Shown here piece by piece: positions 51,591 through 60,716 of a DNA stretch of 64,000 nt. The DNA lies in the NCBI GenBank assembly GCA_030524175.1, contig JAUNHC010000013.1:59456-123455 (forward strand), given 5' to 3'. The stretch is from Eubacteriales bacterium (GTDB lineage: Bacteria > Bacillota > Clostridia > Lachnospirales > Lachnospiraceae). Both the position numbers and the translations under genes were made by a program. The notes under the pieces were generated by a model that saw only the letters and a list, made by a program, of their open reading frames with translations, made no database searches and had not been told where the DNA came from. Each line of letters opens with the position of its first letter. The first letter of the stretch is position 1.

Positions 51591-51626
51591 CAAAAGTTTA
51601 ACTATTAATTACATTTTAAACTTTTT
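51591..51626. promoter_or_regulatory. Candidate LacI operators ahead of the regulator gene
   Basis: AAAAGTTTAA (51592-51601) and TTTAAACTTTTT (51615-51626) flank the likely promoter. The second is the exact complement of the motif at 56642-56653. Confidence 0.5.
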
Positions 51627-51702
51627 CCAAACTCTGTCAATTGTTTTCTATATGATACTTGTCCCATTTTCTTTATCATACTTATCCCATGCCAGGATAC
51701 GC

Positions 51703-51720
51703 ATTACTGTTCATTCCGTG
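51703..51720 (+). repeat. Fragment of the inverted-repeat element family
   Basis: ATTACTGTTCATTCCGTG matches the left end of the 26358 element; the match then stops. It may be a remnant, or chance similarity. Confidence 0.4.
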
Positions 51721-51735
51721 CCGCAGGCAAAACAA

Positions 51736-51758
51736 ATCCCAGGCTTTGCGCCTGGGAT
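51736..51758. terminator. Terminator of the hydrolase-ABC operon
   Basis: ATCCCAGGC pairs with GCCTGGGAT around TTTGC, with TTTTATTTT on one side and TTGTTTT on the other. Confidence 0.8.
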
Positions 51759-51762
51759 ATTT

Positions 51763-53292
51763 TTATTTTGCTTCCTGTATACGTACTGCCATATATTCTC
51801 TTCCCGGCATCTCCACCTTAAACTTTCCTTTAAACCTTCCCCTGTTTTCAATGGTCATGTTCCAGGTGTCGATCACCTCAACCTGGTATTCTGTGTCATC
51901 ATCAAAGTAATACTCCCTGAAAGAAGGGCACATAAAGCTGTAATAAAAGAGATAGTATTTGTGTACTCCCAGACAGTCGTCGACTGTGGCAGCTGTCTCG
52001 TCCCACATTGCTTTTTCCCAGGGCCGCAGTCCCGGGGCCGGTGTCTCATCCATGATTTTCTTAAGGAACTTAAATCTTTCAGGACTTTCTCCCCGCAGTT
52101 CACCTCCATGAGACCACCACAGAATATTATCCTCATTCATAAAGGTTTCCCCATGTCCGGGATAACCGCCCCTGCTGAAAGCTTCCCAGAACCTTCTTGT
52201 CATCTCCTTACCGCTTATATTTCCCCAGCCGTGCTGGATATTTCCTTCATATGCTATTTCATCCAGAATAACCGGCTTCTTATAACGTTCACGCCATTCA
52301 TTCACAAGCTCTGAGGATTTGTAAAGATCCTGACGCTGAATGCTGCAGTGTGTGATCCACGGTCTGGAATAATCATAGAAAGGACGGCAGTTATGAATAG
52401 AGCGCAGGTGTTGATATACATCCTTCTCACAGACAATGTCTGCATATCTTTCCCAATCCGCTGTTGTTTTCTTTGGAAACAGGTCATATTCATTTGCCAA
52501 AGACCACCAAACGTTTCTATATGCACTTACTCTGGCAATGAGATATTTCCAGTAGAGGTCATCGCACTCCGGTTCCATCTCACTGAAGCCCCAGCGGTCG
52601 TAAGGGTGCATCACGATCAAATCAGCCTGTATTCCCAGCTCCATCAGCTTTTTAATACATTCATCAATATGCTGGAAATGTTTTACGTTAAATCTCTTGT
52701 AGTCAAAATCATTGCCCTTTGGGCACCCGTCATATTCTTTGAAATTTTCCGGGGTCAGGACAGAGCTGTCCATTGGCGTACCTTCATAAGGATAGCTTGC
52801 AGGCTCTCCCAGGTTATAGTCATAGTGCTTAGGAAAAATACAGAAGCGGATTTTATTAAAAGCACTGTCAGCCAAGGTTTCCAGCGTCTTCTTCTGCAGC
52901 TCCCGGGACTGAAGCTCCCACACATAGCAGGTGGTTCCTATGGAATAATAAGGCTTCCCGTCTTCATAAGCCAAATGGTAAGTATGGGAAACTCTCACAG
53001 GACCGTGGTTGTCTCCCGATGCCTGCATTACCTTAAAGGAACCTGTAAATACATCTTCCGAAAAACTTCCCTGCACTTTAAATGTATACTCTCCTTCGAA
53101 AGAAGGCATAAATCGTATCCTGTAAATTCCCTCCCCGTCATAAAATCCATCCACTGTTTTTGTCTCTGCTCCGCAGGAGAAAGTACCTTGTATCGTATAG
53201 TCCGTAAATGGATTGCCCTCTGACTTGCCGGGCATTTCGGCTTCAAAGGTACCCCATCTTTCAACACATTTATCATATTTGCAAGTATTCAT
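51763..53292 (-). CDS. DUF5060/DUF4038/DUF5605-type glycoside hydrolase
   Basis: The 509-residue protein has three parts: an N-terminal beta-sandwich (DUF5060, ~5-85), a TIM-barrel-like central domain (DUF4038, ~100-410) and a C-terminal beta domain (DUF5605, ~430-509). Candidate catalytic acids are Glu in VWWSLANEYDLF and Glu in KKPVILDEIAYEG, placed as in clan GH-A enzymes. There is no signal peptide, so it hydrolyses imported oligosaccharide in the cytosol. GAGGACA precedes the ATG. It is last in an operon with a CUT1 importer. The sugar is unknown; related proteins act on plant-type glycans. Confidence 0.8.
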   Translation of the reverse strand: MNTCKYDKCVERWGTFEAEMPGKSEGNPFTDYTIQGTFSCGAETKTVDGFYDGEGIYRIRFMPSFEGEYTFKVQGSFSEDVFTGSFKVMQASGDNHGPVRVSHTYHLAYEDGKPYYSIGTTCYVWELQSRELQKKTLETLADSAFNKIRFCIFPKHYDYNLGEPASYPYEGTPMDSSVLTPENFKEYDGCPKGNDFDYKRFNVKHFQHIDECIKKLMELGIQADLIVMHPYDRWGFSEMEPECDDLYWKYLIARVSAYRNVWWSLANEYDLFPKKTTADWERYADIVCEKDVYQHLRSIHNCRPFYDYSRPWITHCSIQRQDLYKSSELVNEWRERYKKPVILDEIAYEGNIQHGWGNISGKEMTRRFWEAFSRGGYPGHGETFMNEDNILWWSHGGELRGESPERFKFLKKIMDETPAPGLRPWEKAMWDETAATVDDCLGVHKYYLFYYSFMCPSFREYYFDDDTEYQVEVIDTWNMTIENRGRFKGKFKVEMPGREYMAVRIQEAK

Positions 53293-53347
53293 TATATGTC
53301 CTCATTTCTTATATATTTGAGAAATCTGCCCTAACAGGGCTGCTTTC

Positions 53348-54187
53348 TCATGATTTCACGGCTCCTGCCATTCCTTCCACAAAGTATCTCTGGAAAATCA
53401 GATATACCACCATTACAGGAATGACCGACACCAGAACCCCGGCGCACAGATATCCATAATCAGTCCCATGTTCCCCCACAAAGGTCATCAGCCCCACAGG
53501 AACTGTTTTCATGGCATTGTCATTGATGATCACACTGGCAAGCAGATACTCATTCCATGTAGAAAGGAAATCTGTGATAAACAGTGTGGCAACTGCAGGC
53601 TTCGCAATAGGGAATATAATCCGGGAAAACAGCTGCCACTTAGTACATCCGTCAATGTAAGCCGCCTCGTCTATGTCCTTTGGTATCCCCTTCATGAATC
53701 CTCTCATAATAAGAATGCAATAAGATAACCCGAACCCGATATATACATAAAACAGTCCGAAATAGGTATTGAGAAGATTCAGCTTACTGTAGATCAGGTT
53801 GATAGGCACAAGCGCTGTCTGCATAGGCAGCATCATGCCGATCAGGAAAAATATGAAAATACCTGTGCTGTGTTTGATTTTCAGCCTTGTCATGGAAAAC
53901 GCTGCCAAAGCACCCACAAAGATTCCAAGAGGAACTTTCAAAAAGGAAACGATCAGATCATTTTTCATATAAGTGAACAGCCGTCCCTGGGTAACTGCGT
54001 TTTTAAAGTTGTCCCAGGCAATCTCTGCGGGAAGCTGGAACAGGCTCAGACCGCTCATGAAGTCCTTTTTATGTTTAAGAGAGGTAGCTATGAGTGTAAA
54101 AATAGGAACGATCCACACCAGAGCAAGGACAACCAACAGCACATACAGCAGAACTTTTTTTGTAATCTTTTTACTCTTTCCGTCCAT
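53348..54187 (-). CDS. CUT1 ABC transporter permease (MalG-like)
   Basis: The 279-residue protein has six membrane helices and the coupling motif DEAAYIDGCTKWQLFSRIIFP (about 180-200). The opening YVLLVVLALVWIVPIFTLIATS and the end YLIFQRYFVEGMAGAVKS are standard for the second CUT1 permease. AGGAGGACA precedes the ATG. It follows its partner permease by 12 bp and precedes the hydrolase gene. No ATPase gene is in the operon. Confidence 0.92.
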   Translation of the reverse strand: MDGKSKKITKKVLLYVLLVVLALVWIVPIFTLIATSLKHKKDFMSGLSLFQLPAEIAWDNFKNAVTQGRLFTYMKNDLIVSFLKVPLGIFVGALAAFSMTRLKIKHSTGIFIFFLIGMMLPMQTALVPINLIYSKLNLLNTYFGLFYVYIGFGLSYCILIMRGFMKGIPKDIDEAAYIDGCTKWQLFSRIIFPIAKPAVATLFITDFLSTWNEYLLASVIINDNAMKTVPVGLMTFVGEHGTDYGYLCAGVLVSVIPVMVVYLIFQRYFVEGMAGAVKS

Positions 54188-54199
54188 GTATTTGTCCTC

Positions 54200-55072
54200 C
54201 TACTTTTCTTTTGCCGTAAATGATATGTAAGGCACAATGACCACAAGCATCATTACCACCATGACACAGGCCACCGCCGTACCCATACCGACATTGTTGT
54301 ACTGGAAGGTCTGGGAATACATGTAAGTTGCAAGCATCTGGGTGGAATTGTTGGGGCCGCCTCCTGTAAGGCCTTGCACAACATCGTAAACCTTCATGGC
54401 AGCCACGATCAGGGTGGCGATGACCATCACAAAGGATTCCTTCATCAGGGGCACAGTTACCTTGAAAAACTTTCTTACCGGACCCGCTCCGTCAATGGTT
54501 GCCGCTTCCAGAACATCCACAGATACTGACTGAAGTCCTGCCAGAAAGAGAATCATAGGCTGCCCGATCCCCTGCCACAGTGCTGCGATAAAAATTGCAT
54601 AGAGGCTGTATTTGGGATCCGAAATCCATGTCTGTTTAAAATCAACCCCAATAAGTTTAAAGAACTGGTTGATAAAACCAATGTTGGGATTGTAGATCCA
54701 TCTCCAGATAATAGCCACCGCGATGGGCGCAATGACACAGGGGAAATAGAAGAATGCCCGGAATACGGTACGGCCCCTGAACTGCTTGTTCAAAATAACT
54801 GCAAATCCCAGTGCCACTGTCATAGTCACACAAATGGTAAGCACGATCCAGATCAGATTGTTCTTCAGCGCGATCGCAAATGTGGGGTCTGCAGTAAACA
54901 GAGTTGTATAGTTCTTTAATCCTACAAACTCCTTCTCTGAAACTCCGTTCCATTTAAACAAACTGATGAACAAGGAATAAAATACAGGAACAACAATGAC
55001 CGAAAGATAAATAACTGCTGCAGGAATTAAAAATGCATATGCACCGAAATTCGATTTCTTTTTTGTTTTCAT
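54200..55072 (-). CDS. CUT1 ABC transporter permease (MalF-like)
   Basis: The 290-residue protein has six membrane helices with MalF/UgpA-type text: FLIPAAVIYLSVIVVPVFYS, FRAFFYFPCVIAPIAVAIIW and the coupling motif LEAATIDGAGPVRKFFKVTVP. I moved the start to 55072 (MKTKKKSNFG), directly after GGAGGGG; the longer frame runs through the ribosome site. It follows the binding-protein gene by 141 bp. Confidence 0.92.
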   Translation of the reverse strand: MKTKKKSNFGAYAFLIPAAVIYLSVIVVPVFYSLFISLFKWNGVSEKEFVGLKNYTTLFTADPTFAIALKNNLIWIVLTICVTMTVALGFAVILNKQFRGRTVFRAFFYFPCVIAPIAVAIIWRWIYNPNIGFINQFFKLIGVDFKQTWISDPKYSLYAIFIAALWQGIGQPMILFLAGLQSVSVDVLEAATIDGAGPVRKFFKVTVPLMKESFVMVIATLIVAAMKVYDVVQGLTGGGPNNSTQMLATYMYSQTFQYNNVGMGTAVACVMVVMMLVVIVPYISFTAKEK

Positions 55073-55213
55073 TCTATGGTACCCCTCCGTTTCTACCGTC
55101 ATACAGAAAGCCCTCTGCCAAACCACGTTCTAAAAAAACAAGGCAGCGTCCTTCCCTATGATGCACGAAAAGGGCCGGCAGATGCCGGCCCCGCCTATGC
55201 TAAGAACATCCTG

Positions 55214-56455
55214 TTATTTTGCCTGGTAAGCTTCAATAGCAGCCTGGATATTAGCAGCTCCTTCTTCTGGTGTCATCTGGCCGTTGGCAATTGCATCCTG
55301 TGCATTAAACAGAACATCAGCCACCTCTGTGGGGAACGCCTGGTCTGTGATCGTAAATGTTCCGTTTGTGTTGGAGGTTTCAATCATACCATCTACATTG
55401 ATCTGGTCTTCCGGAGCTTTTTCGCCTTCTTTTGGAAGTGGAAGGTTATAATACTCACCATACTCAGCTACATTTTCACTGCTGTAATAGTAGTCCGTAA
55501 ATTTCACGGCAGCATCCAGCTCTTCCTCTGTAAGATTCTTATTAAACTGTGTCATCTCTGCAAATGCAGACATTCTGCTGGAAGCCTCTGCTGACGGGAA
55601 GGAGAATACCCCGTAATTAGTAATGTCAAGCTCATTCTGAAGGATCATGCCGTCATACCACTGTCCCTGAATATCCATTGCACATTCCCCGGAACCAAAG
55701 GACATGATGGTATCATTGGGGTCTGCTGTGAGGAAACCATCCGGGAAGTATCCTGCGTCCACCCACTCTTTATATTTAGCAAGAGCCTGTACCACAGCCT
55801 CATTGTCCCAGCTCTCATCAAAACTGTTCATATTATCATGAAGGTCTGCCCCTGCGAAATGTTCCACAAGAAGCTCCACCCATCTCATAACATGCCATCC
55901 GTTCAGTCCGGCCGCTGCCATAGGCACATATCCGTTCTCCTTCAAAACAGCACAGGCTGCCTCAAACTCTTCAAAGGTGGCCGGCACTTCTATGCCGCAC
56001 TCATCAAAAATAGTCTTATTATAATAAACTCCAAGGACATTGTAGCTTGTGGGATAACCTGAAAGCTGGCCGCCCAGGGTACATAAATTCAAGGCGCCTG
56101 CACTGAAGGTATCCTCCCAGCCGTTGCTTTTGGCGTACTCTGTCAGGTCATAGGTCTTGCCGTTGTCAACATAAAACTGTCCCAGACTTCCTCCCCAGTT
56201 AAACCACATATCCGGAAGACTGTCAGAGGATGCGGCAACCTTGCAGGCATCCTTGATTCCATCTGTGTCATAGAAAGATGCTGTGATCTTAATATCCTCA
56301 TTAGCCTCATTAAAGGCCTCCACAATAGGCTCCACTGCTTCCTGTCTCGTATTGAGAGTCCAGAATGTCAATTCCGTTGCTGCGCTCACACTGGAAGCTC
56401 CCCCCAGCAACATTGTACCTGCCAGCGCTGATGCAATTACCTTTTTTAACTTCAT
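55214..56455 (-). CDS. Extracellular sugar-binding protein without lipobox
   Basis: The 413-residue protein has an export signal (MKLKKVIASALAGTMLLGGA, cleavage near VSA) and a family 1 solute-binding fold: LTFWTLNTRQEAVEPIVEAF, YPTSYNVLGVYYNKTIFDE, CAMDIQGQWYDGM. It delivers oligosaccharide to the two permeases. There is no Cys after the signal, so it is not a lipoprotein, which is unusual for a Gram-positive binding protein; it must be held by other contacts or be freely secreted. AAGGAGGAA precedes the ATG. It heads the operon. Confidence 0.88.
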   Translation of the reverse strand: MKLKKVIASALAGTMLLGGASSVSAATELTFWTLNTRQEAVEPIVEAFNEANEDIKITASFYDTDGIKDACKVAASSDSLPDMWFNWGGSLGQFYVDNGKTYDLTEYAKSNGWEDTFSAGALNLCTLGGQLSGYPTSYNVLGVYYNKTIFDECGIEVPATFEEFEAACAVLKENGYVPMAAAGLNGWHVMRWVELLVEHFAGADLHDNMNSFDESWDNEAVVQALAKYKEWVDAGYFPDGFLTADPNDTIMSFGSGECAMDIQGQWYDGMILQNELDITNYGVFSFPSAEASSRMSAFAEMTQFNKNLTEEELDAAVKFTDYYYSSENVAEYGEYYNLPLPKEGEKAPEDQINVDGMIETSNTNGTFTITDQAFPTEVADVLFNAQDAIANGQMTPEEGAANIQAAIEAYQAK

Positions 56456-56483
56456 CTTGTTTTCCTCCTTGTTGAATTAAACT

Positions 56484-56504
56484 AATTAAACCTTTTGTTT
56501 AATT
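56484..56504. promoter_or_regulatory. Inverted repeat ahead of the binding-protein gene
   Basis: AATTAAAC-CTTTT-GTTTAATT lies about 30 bp before the ATG (arms 56484-56491 and 56497-56504). It may be an operator for the LacI regulator or another repressor. Confidence 0.4.
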
Positions 56505-56641
56505 TCCGTGTTTATTTGTTGAGTTAACTCTATCATAGAGTTTTATGTATTTCAAGAGTCTTTTACATCTTCTCCATAACTTCCAGTTTTAACAGTTTAT
56601 TTTTATGCATATTTAACATTTATTTTTATTATCACCGTTTC

Positions 56642-56681
56642 AAAAAGTTTAAATGTTTAGTCATTGTTCTCTAAACGTTTA
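56642..56681. promoter_or_regulatory. Candidate LacI operators upstream of the ABC operon
   Basis: AAAAAGTTTAAA (56642-56653) repeats the motif found before the LacI gene. The perfect palindrome TAAACGTTTA (56672-56681) is a typical LacI/CcpA-class half-site pair. The 363-bp gap here holds these sites, an inverted repeat and the terminator below. Confidence 0.5.
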
Positions 56682-56720
56682 CATATTTTACGGAACAACA
56701 GTCATATAAAGAACGCAAAA

Positions 56721-56767
56721 AATCCTATGGCAGCCAGTGTTTATATTACTTGGTTTTCCATAGGATT
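56721..56767. terminator. Bidirectional terminator
   Basis: AATCCTATGG pairs with CCATAGGATT, with an A run on the left and TTTTATTAATTTTT on the right. It follows the Rpn-type nuclease gene on the minus strand. Confidence 0.75.
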
Positions 56768-56818
56768 TTATTAATTTTTCTATTCAGTTTTCTGCTTTAT
56801 TATGTTATCTCTGACTCT

Positions 56819-57820
56819 TTATGAAAATTGCTTGGAGTTTTCCATGACAAGATTAAACTCTTTACATAATTTTTTCATATAATCCCTGTCACTGACAACT
56901 CTGCCCACCTCATTACTGCGCCCATTTTCAAGCAAAAGCTGAATCAACCTGATGACACGTTCCTCACCTTTCTCGATTCCCTTTTCCATTCCTCGCTCAA
57001 CTGCATCCTCGTATAAATCATCCAAGGCCTTACACATGTCGATTTCCCCCTTTCCCTGTCCGCCTACGGGAATATCCTTCAACTGTTTTTCTGAATTGAG
57101 TAATACACGGATTGCGTTATATGTATCCACACCTATATTTTGGAAAAATTCCTTGTTTCCATTAATATAACCCACCAATTCGTTCTTCTTATTCTTATAT
57201 TTTAGCATCTCAAAAATCAGTTGTAAATCCTTTTGGAAGTTTTCCACATCCTTGATACGCATTACATCCACCAGATTGATCCTATAATTAGGCACGTATT
57301 TTTCCAGGATTTCCCGGCTTGATAAACTTAATTCTTCAGGAAACATCCCATGGATATCCAGACTCCCGTCCCACGGCTTACTGCCGTAATAAAAAACAAG
57401 GGTGATCACCGGAAATATCACATCATCTTTTTTGAAATGTGATAAATATTCTTCTGCCGTCACCTTATTCCCGTTTTGCCAACCTTCTTTCCATAACTGG
57501 TCAATCTGCTCAGTATAGGACACACTGTCATAAAGCATATTGCGTACCGGCATGGCATAATGTGTCTTTCCCTGGTTTTCACAAGCCAGAATAACAAACT
57601 TCAGCCCCCTTTTCCACCGCATGACAACGTCACGGTATCTCTTAAAAGCCTTATCCTTCCCTTCCTTATCCACGATCAGGATATCTGATTCTCCTCTTAT
57701 TTCTTCCAATTCCCCGGGACGGATAACCTCGGCACCTTTAAAAAGCACGCCGTTAAACAAGCCTGCGAAACGCCCCTTATGGGACAGCCACCTGCTCATG
57801 ATAATATCATTTTTCCCCAT
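56819..57820 (-). CDS. Rpn-family recombination-promoting nuclease (PD-(D/E)xK type)
   Basis: The 333-residue protein fits the Rpn/YhgA-like family, often annotated as putative transposase. The nuclease core is near the N-terminus: FNGVLFKGAEVIRP, Asp in GESDILIVDKEGK (about 53-65) and the E-x-Q pair in FVILACENQGKTHYAMP (about 85-101). A C-terminal helical region ends with the charged run RGMEKGIEKGEERVIRLIQ. I moved the start to 57820 (MGKNDIIMSR), after AAGGAG. These nucleases are thought to promote RecA-independent recombination or act in defence. It stands alone. No target site or second gene is visible. Confidence 0.85.
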   Translation of the reverse strand: MGKNDIIMSRWLSHKGRFAGLFNGVLFKGAEVIRPGELEEIRGESDILIVDKEGKDKAFKRYRDVVMRWKRGLKFVILACENQGKTHYAMPVRNMLYDSVSYTEQIDQLWKEGWQNGNKVTAEEYLSHFKKDDVIFPVITLVFYYGSKPWDGSLDIHGMFPEELSLSSREILEKYVPNYRINLVDVMRIKDVENFQKDLQLIFEMLKYKNKKNELVGYINGNKEFFQNIGVDTYNAIRVLLNSEKQLKDIPVGGQGKGEIDMCKALDDLYEDAVERGMEKGIEKGEERVIRLIQLLLENGRSNEVGRVVSDRDYMKKLCKEFNLVMENSKQFS

Positions 57821-58138
57821 AGATTCTCCTTGCTCAATTATTTTAAATGGTACATTCACAGAAACTGTGACAAGATTTTCCGGATCAGATGACCCATAAA
57901 TAAGATTTTTTTGGCAGGACTGCCGAGATGAAGTGCAATGTTTCAATAAATCTTTTCCAGATAACTATATTCTACAACAGCGCAATCCCAATTTCAAGAA
58001 CAACAGCACAAAATACACAGCACTGTCAGCAAAAAAACGAGCGTGTCAGTACACTAGAGTCTGTTTGAAAATTTATTCCGGCAAAATGCAAAGATTTACA
58101 AACCTATTGCCTGACGGCTTTTTCTAATATAGAATATC

Positions 58139-58147
58139 TGGTATAAT
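58139..58147 (+). promoter_or_regulatory. Extended -10 promoter of the response-regulator gene
   Basis: TGGTATAAT lies 42 bp before the ATG at 58190; no clear -35. Confidence 0.55.
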
Positions 58148-58189
58148 GACATGTCTCTTTAGAATTGAAAGCAGAAAGGAATCTTAAGC

Positions 58190-58894
58190 ATGGCCAGCCG
58201 GATACTTATTATAGAAGATGACAATGATATCAACCGCCTTTTGCAGCGCATCCTGGAAAAAGCCGGATACGAGACGGAAACAGCCTTTTCAGGAACAGAA
58301 GGAAAACTGCTCCTTTCTCTGAAAACCTTTGATCTGGTTCTCATGGATTTAATGCTTCCGGGCATGTCCGGAGAGGAATTGCTGATGCAGCTCCGCCATA
58401 ACCATAACATACCCGTAATTGTACTTTCGGCAAAAGAAAGCCTGGAGGACAAAGTGAAGGTACTGGGGCTCGGCGCTGACGATTACATGACCAAGCCCTT
58501 TGAAAAGCCGGAACTGCTGGCAAGAATCCAGGCCCAGCTCCGCCGGTCCCAAACCTATTCAAAATCTTCCGGGCCAGAGAGAAAAAACACACAGGAAGAC
58601 AAACTTGTATGCCGGGGACTTACACTTTTTCCGGAATACTTAAGTGCTACCCTTAACGGCACGGAACTTACCTTTACCACTTACGAATTCCGTATCCTCC
58701 AGGTTATGATGACGCACCCTCAGAAGGTTTTTTCCAAGGAAAGTCTCTATCAGGCAGTGTGGAATGAAGATTCCTGTATTGAAGACAATTCCATCAGCGT
58801 CCATATCAGTAATATCCGCAAGAAGCTTTCCCAGGTGTCTGACGAAGAATTTATCAAAACTGTATGGGGGTTAGGTTACAAAATCAGTAACTGA
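58190..58894 (+). CDS. OmpR-family response regulator
   Basis: The 234-residue cytosolic regulator has a receiver domain (ILIIEDDNDINRLLQRIL, phospho-Asp in LVLMDLMLPGMSGEELL at about 52, Lys in DYMTKPFEKPE at about 101) and an OmpR winged helix (about 135-232) with FTTYEFRILQVMMTHPQKVF and the closing VWGLGYKI. AAAGGAATC precedes the ATG. It opens a module with an ABC exporter and a sensor kinase, the layout used for resistance to bacitracin, lantibiotics and other envelope-active peptides. A tandem repeat 34 bp downstream is its probable binding site. Confidence 0.93.
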   Translation: MASRILIIEDDNDINRLLQRILEKAGYETETAFSGTEGKLLLSLKTFDLVLMDLMLPGMSGEELLMQLRHNHNIPVIVLSAKESLEDKVKVLGLGADDYMTKPFEKPELLARIQAQLRRSQTYSKSSGPERKNTQEDKLVCRGLTLFPEYLSATLNGTELTFTTYEFRILQVMMTHPQKVFSKESLYQAVWNEDSCIEDNSISVHISNIRKKLSQVSDEEFIKTVWGLGYKISN

Positions 58895-58927
58895 CTGGAT
58901 CCTTCGTAATTGCCAAAATCAGTTCTC

Positions 58928-58949
58928 TTTACACTTTCTTTAAACTTTC
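58928..58949 (+). promoter_or_regulatory. Tandem 11-bp repeats: probable response-regulator site
   Basis: TTTACACTTTC and TTTAAACTTTC lie end to end, with one turn of DNA spacing typical of OmpR-family sites. They sit just upstream of a weak promoter (-10 TAAGAT, 58976-58981) in front of the ABC ATPase gene. Confidence 0.6.
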
Positions 58950-59006
58950 CAAAGGACTGCTTTATGTTTAAAGCATAAGATAGGAGAAAAGAAAGGAGCT
59001 TTGATC

Positions 59007-59930
59007 ATGACAGAATCTGTTTTAACAGTGAACAATTTAACAAAGCATTACAAAAAGACTGCCGTTCTGGACAATGTGTGTCTTGATATTCCAAGAGGGG
59101 CTATTTACGGCCTTGTGGGAAGCAACGGTGCCGGAAAATCAACTATGATGAGAATCATTGCCGGCCAGACCTCACTTGACAGCGGAGAAATCATCTTGTT
59201 TGGAACAAACCCTCAAGGGTTCAACTGTACTGTCCGTCACAGAATGGGCGCACTTATAGAAACCCCTGGCTTTTTTCAGACTCTCACTGCTGAAGAAAAC
59301 CTTGAATATTACCGGCTTCAGTTCGGTGTGCCGGGAAAAGAACGGGTGGCAGAGCTTCTTGAGCTTGTGGATCTGGCACAGGCAAAAGGAAAAAAATTCA
59401 AGAATTTTTCCATGGGTATGAAGCAGCGGCTTGGACTGGCCTTAGCACTGCTCCACTCCCCTGAATTTCTTATCCTGGATGAGCCTATTAACGGTCTGGA
59501 CCCAGAGGGTATCCACCAGATGCGTCAACTCTTCCTGGACATAAACCGTAAACTAAACATGACACTGCTCATATCCAGCCACATTCTGGCAGAGCTGGAA
59601 AATGTGGCAACAGTCTATGGCTTTCTCTCTCACGGAAAACTGGTACAGCAGATTACTGCGGAAGAGCTTAAAAAGAAATGCAGTACCTACATTGACCTGG
59701 TTGTAAGAGACAATACACAAATGTGTATCATTCTTGAAAAAGATCTGGGAATCACTGATTACCAGGTTCATCCTGACGGACATATCCATCTTTTCCATGC
59801 AGAGGGATGTGAGGAAGAAATTGTCCGTACAGCCGTCACCAAAGGAATTGCCCTGAAATCCATCTCCTCCCACGCAGTGAATCTGGAGGACTATTACATG
59901 AATCTGATGGGAGGAAATGAACATGCTTAA
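59007..59930 (+). CDS. ABC exporter ATPase (BcrA/lantibiotic-protection type)
   Basis: The 307-residue ATPase has Walker A GSNGAGKST (about 36-44), Q-loop region GALIETPGFFQTLTAEENL, signature FSMGMKQRLGLALAL, Walker B FLILDEPINGLDP and the switch ISSHILAELE. The ETPGF text is typical of BcrA-like exporters. A C-terminal domain of about 90 residues follows. I chose ATG 59007, 7 bp after AAAGGAG, over a TTG at 59001. It pairs with the permease encoded next, overlapping by 8 bp, and likely protects against cell-envelope peptides. Confidence 0.92.
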   Translation: MTESVLTVNNLTKHYKKTAVLDNVCLDIPRGAIYGLVGSNGAGKSTMMRIIAGQTSLDSGEIILFGTNPQGFNCTVRHRMGALIETPGFFQTLTAEENLEYYRLQFGVPGKERVAELLELVDLAQAKGKKFKNFSMGMKQRLGLALALLHSPEFLILDEPINGLDPEGIHQMRQLFLDINRKLNMTLLISSHILAELENVATVYGFLSHGKLVQQITAEELKKKCSTYIDLVVRDNTQMCIILEKDLGITDYQVHPDGHIHLFHAEGCEEEIVRTAVTKGIALKSISSHAVNLEDYYMNLMGGNEHA

Positions 59931-60681
59931 TTATATTAAAAGTGAATTTTATCAGATACGTCACAATAAAAGCTTACTGTGGGCAGGGGGTATAATGGCC
60001 CTCCTTATCATTGCCGTGGCGGGCTTTATAAAATATTTTTCCTCTCGGTTCGGCGCTGATATGGCTACCTTTTCGCCCCTTTATACATCCATGTCTCTTA
60101 TATTTGCTGTGTCCGGCATTTTTGCTTCCTTTTTTGAAAACGGGGAACATATGCGGCATCACACATTAAAAAACAGCGTGGCATTCGGCATCCACCGCAG
60201 TAAAATCTATATAGGAAAATTTGTAAGCCAGTTCATAACCTGTACTTTCATGTATCTTTTCCTGGCCGCCTTCTATATAGCAGTTACCTGTGTTGTATTG
60301 GGAGTGCCTTCGGGTAGTGAATTTATCAGCCTGTTCCGTGCATTGGCAGGGGGATACCCCTTATGTATCTGCTGCTTTTCCATATCCATGTGCTTTTTTA
60401 CCAATATGGGAAACGGTGCAGGAGGCCTCTGGTCCGCTCTTGGTGTAGTGTATGTCCTGCCCAATGTGTTCTCTTTACTTTCCACAAGGTTTCCCATTTT
60501 TGATTTTCTTTATAAGTGGAGCCCTGTCAACATGACAAGATTCCAGCTTGACGGCATAAAACGTTTTGCCTTCTGGGACACTGCCTCAGGCATGGCACAC
60601 TGCTATCTTACCGGAATCATGGGAACTGTAATGTTTCTCATTATCGGCATGTACTGGCTGGAGCGAAGGGAAATAAGGTGA
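59923..60681 (+). CDS. ABC exporter permease (BcrB-like)
   Basis: The 252-residue protein has six membrane helices. The beginning MLNYIKSEFYQIRHNKSLLW and the segment FENGEHMRHHTLKNSVAFGI are typical of lantibiotic-immunity/BcrB-type permeases. I chose ATG 59923, 8 bp after GGGAGGA; the ATG at 59917 is too close to it. It overlaps the ATPase gene, showing tight coupling. The sensor kinase gene follows 35 bp downstream. Confidence 0.86.
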   Translation: MLNYIKSEFYQIRHNKSLLWAGGIMALLIIAVAGFIKYFSSRFGADMATFSPLYTSMSLIFAVSGIFASFFENGEHMRHHTLKNSVAFGIHRSKIYIGKFVSQFITCTFMYLFLAAFYIAVTCVVLGVPSGSEFISLFRALAGGYPLCICCFSISMCFFTNMGNGAGGLWSALGVVYVLPNVFSLLSTRFPIFDFLYKWSPVNMTRFQLDGIKRFAFWDTASGMAHCYLTGIMGTVMFLIIGMYWLERREIR

Positions 60682-60716
60682 TCATTCAAGTACTGCGTCT
60701 GTAAAGGAGGTGCCTT

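Noticed and set aside
56819-57820. Complete transposon around the Rpn-type nuclease
   Set aside because: No terminal inverted repeats or target duplication seen at either side; the gene has ordinary flanking terminator and promoter sites.
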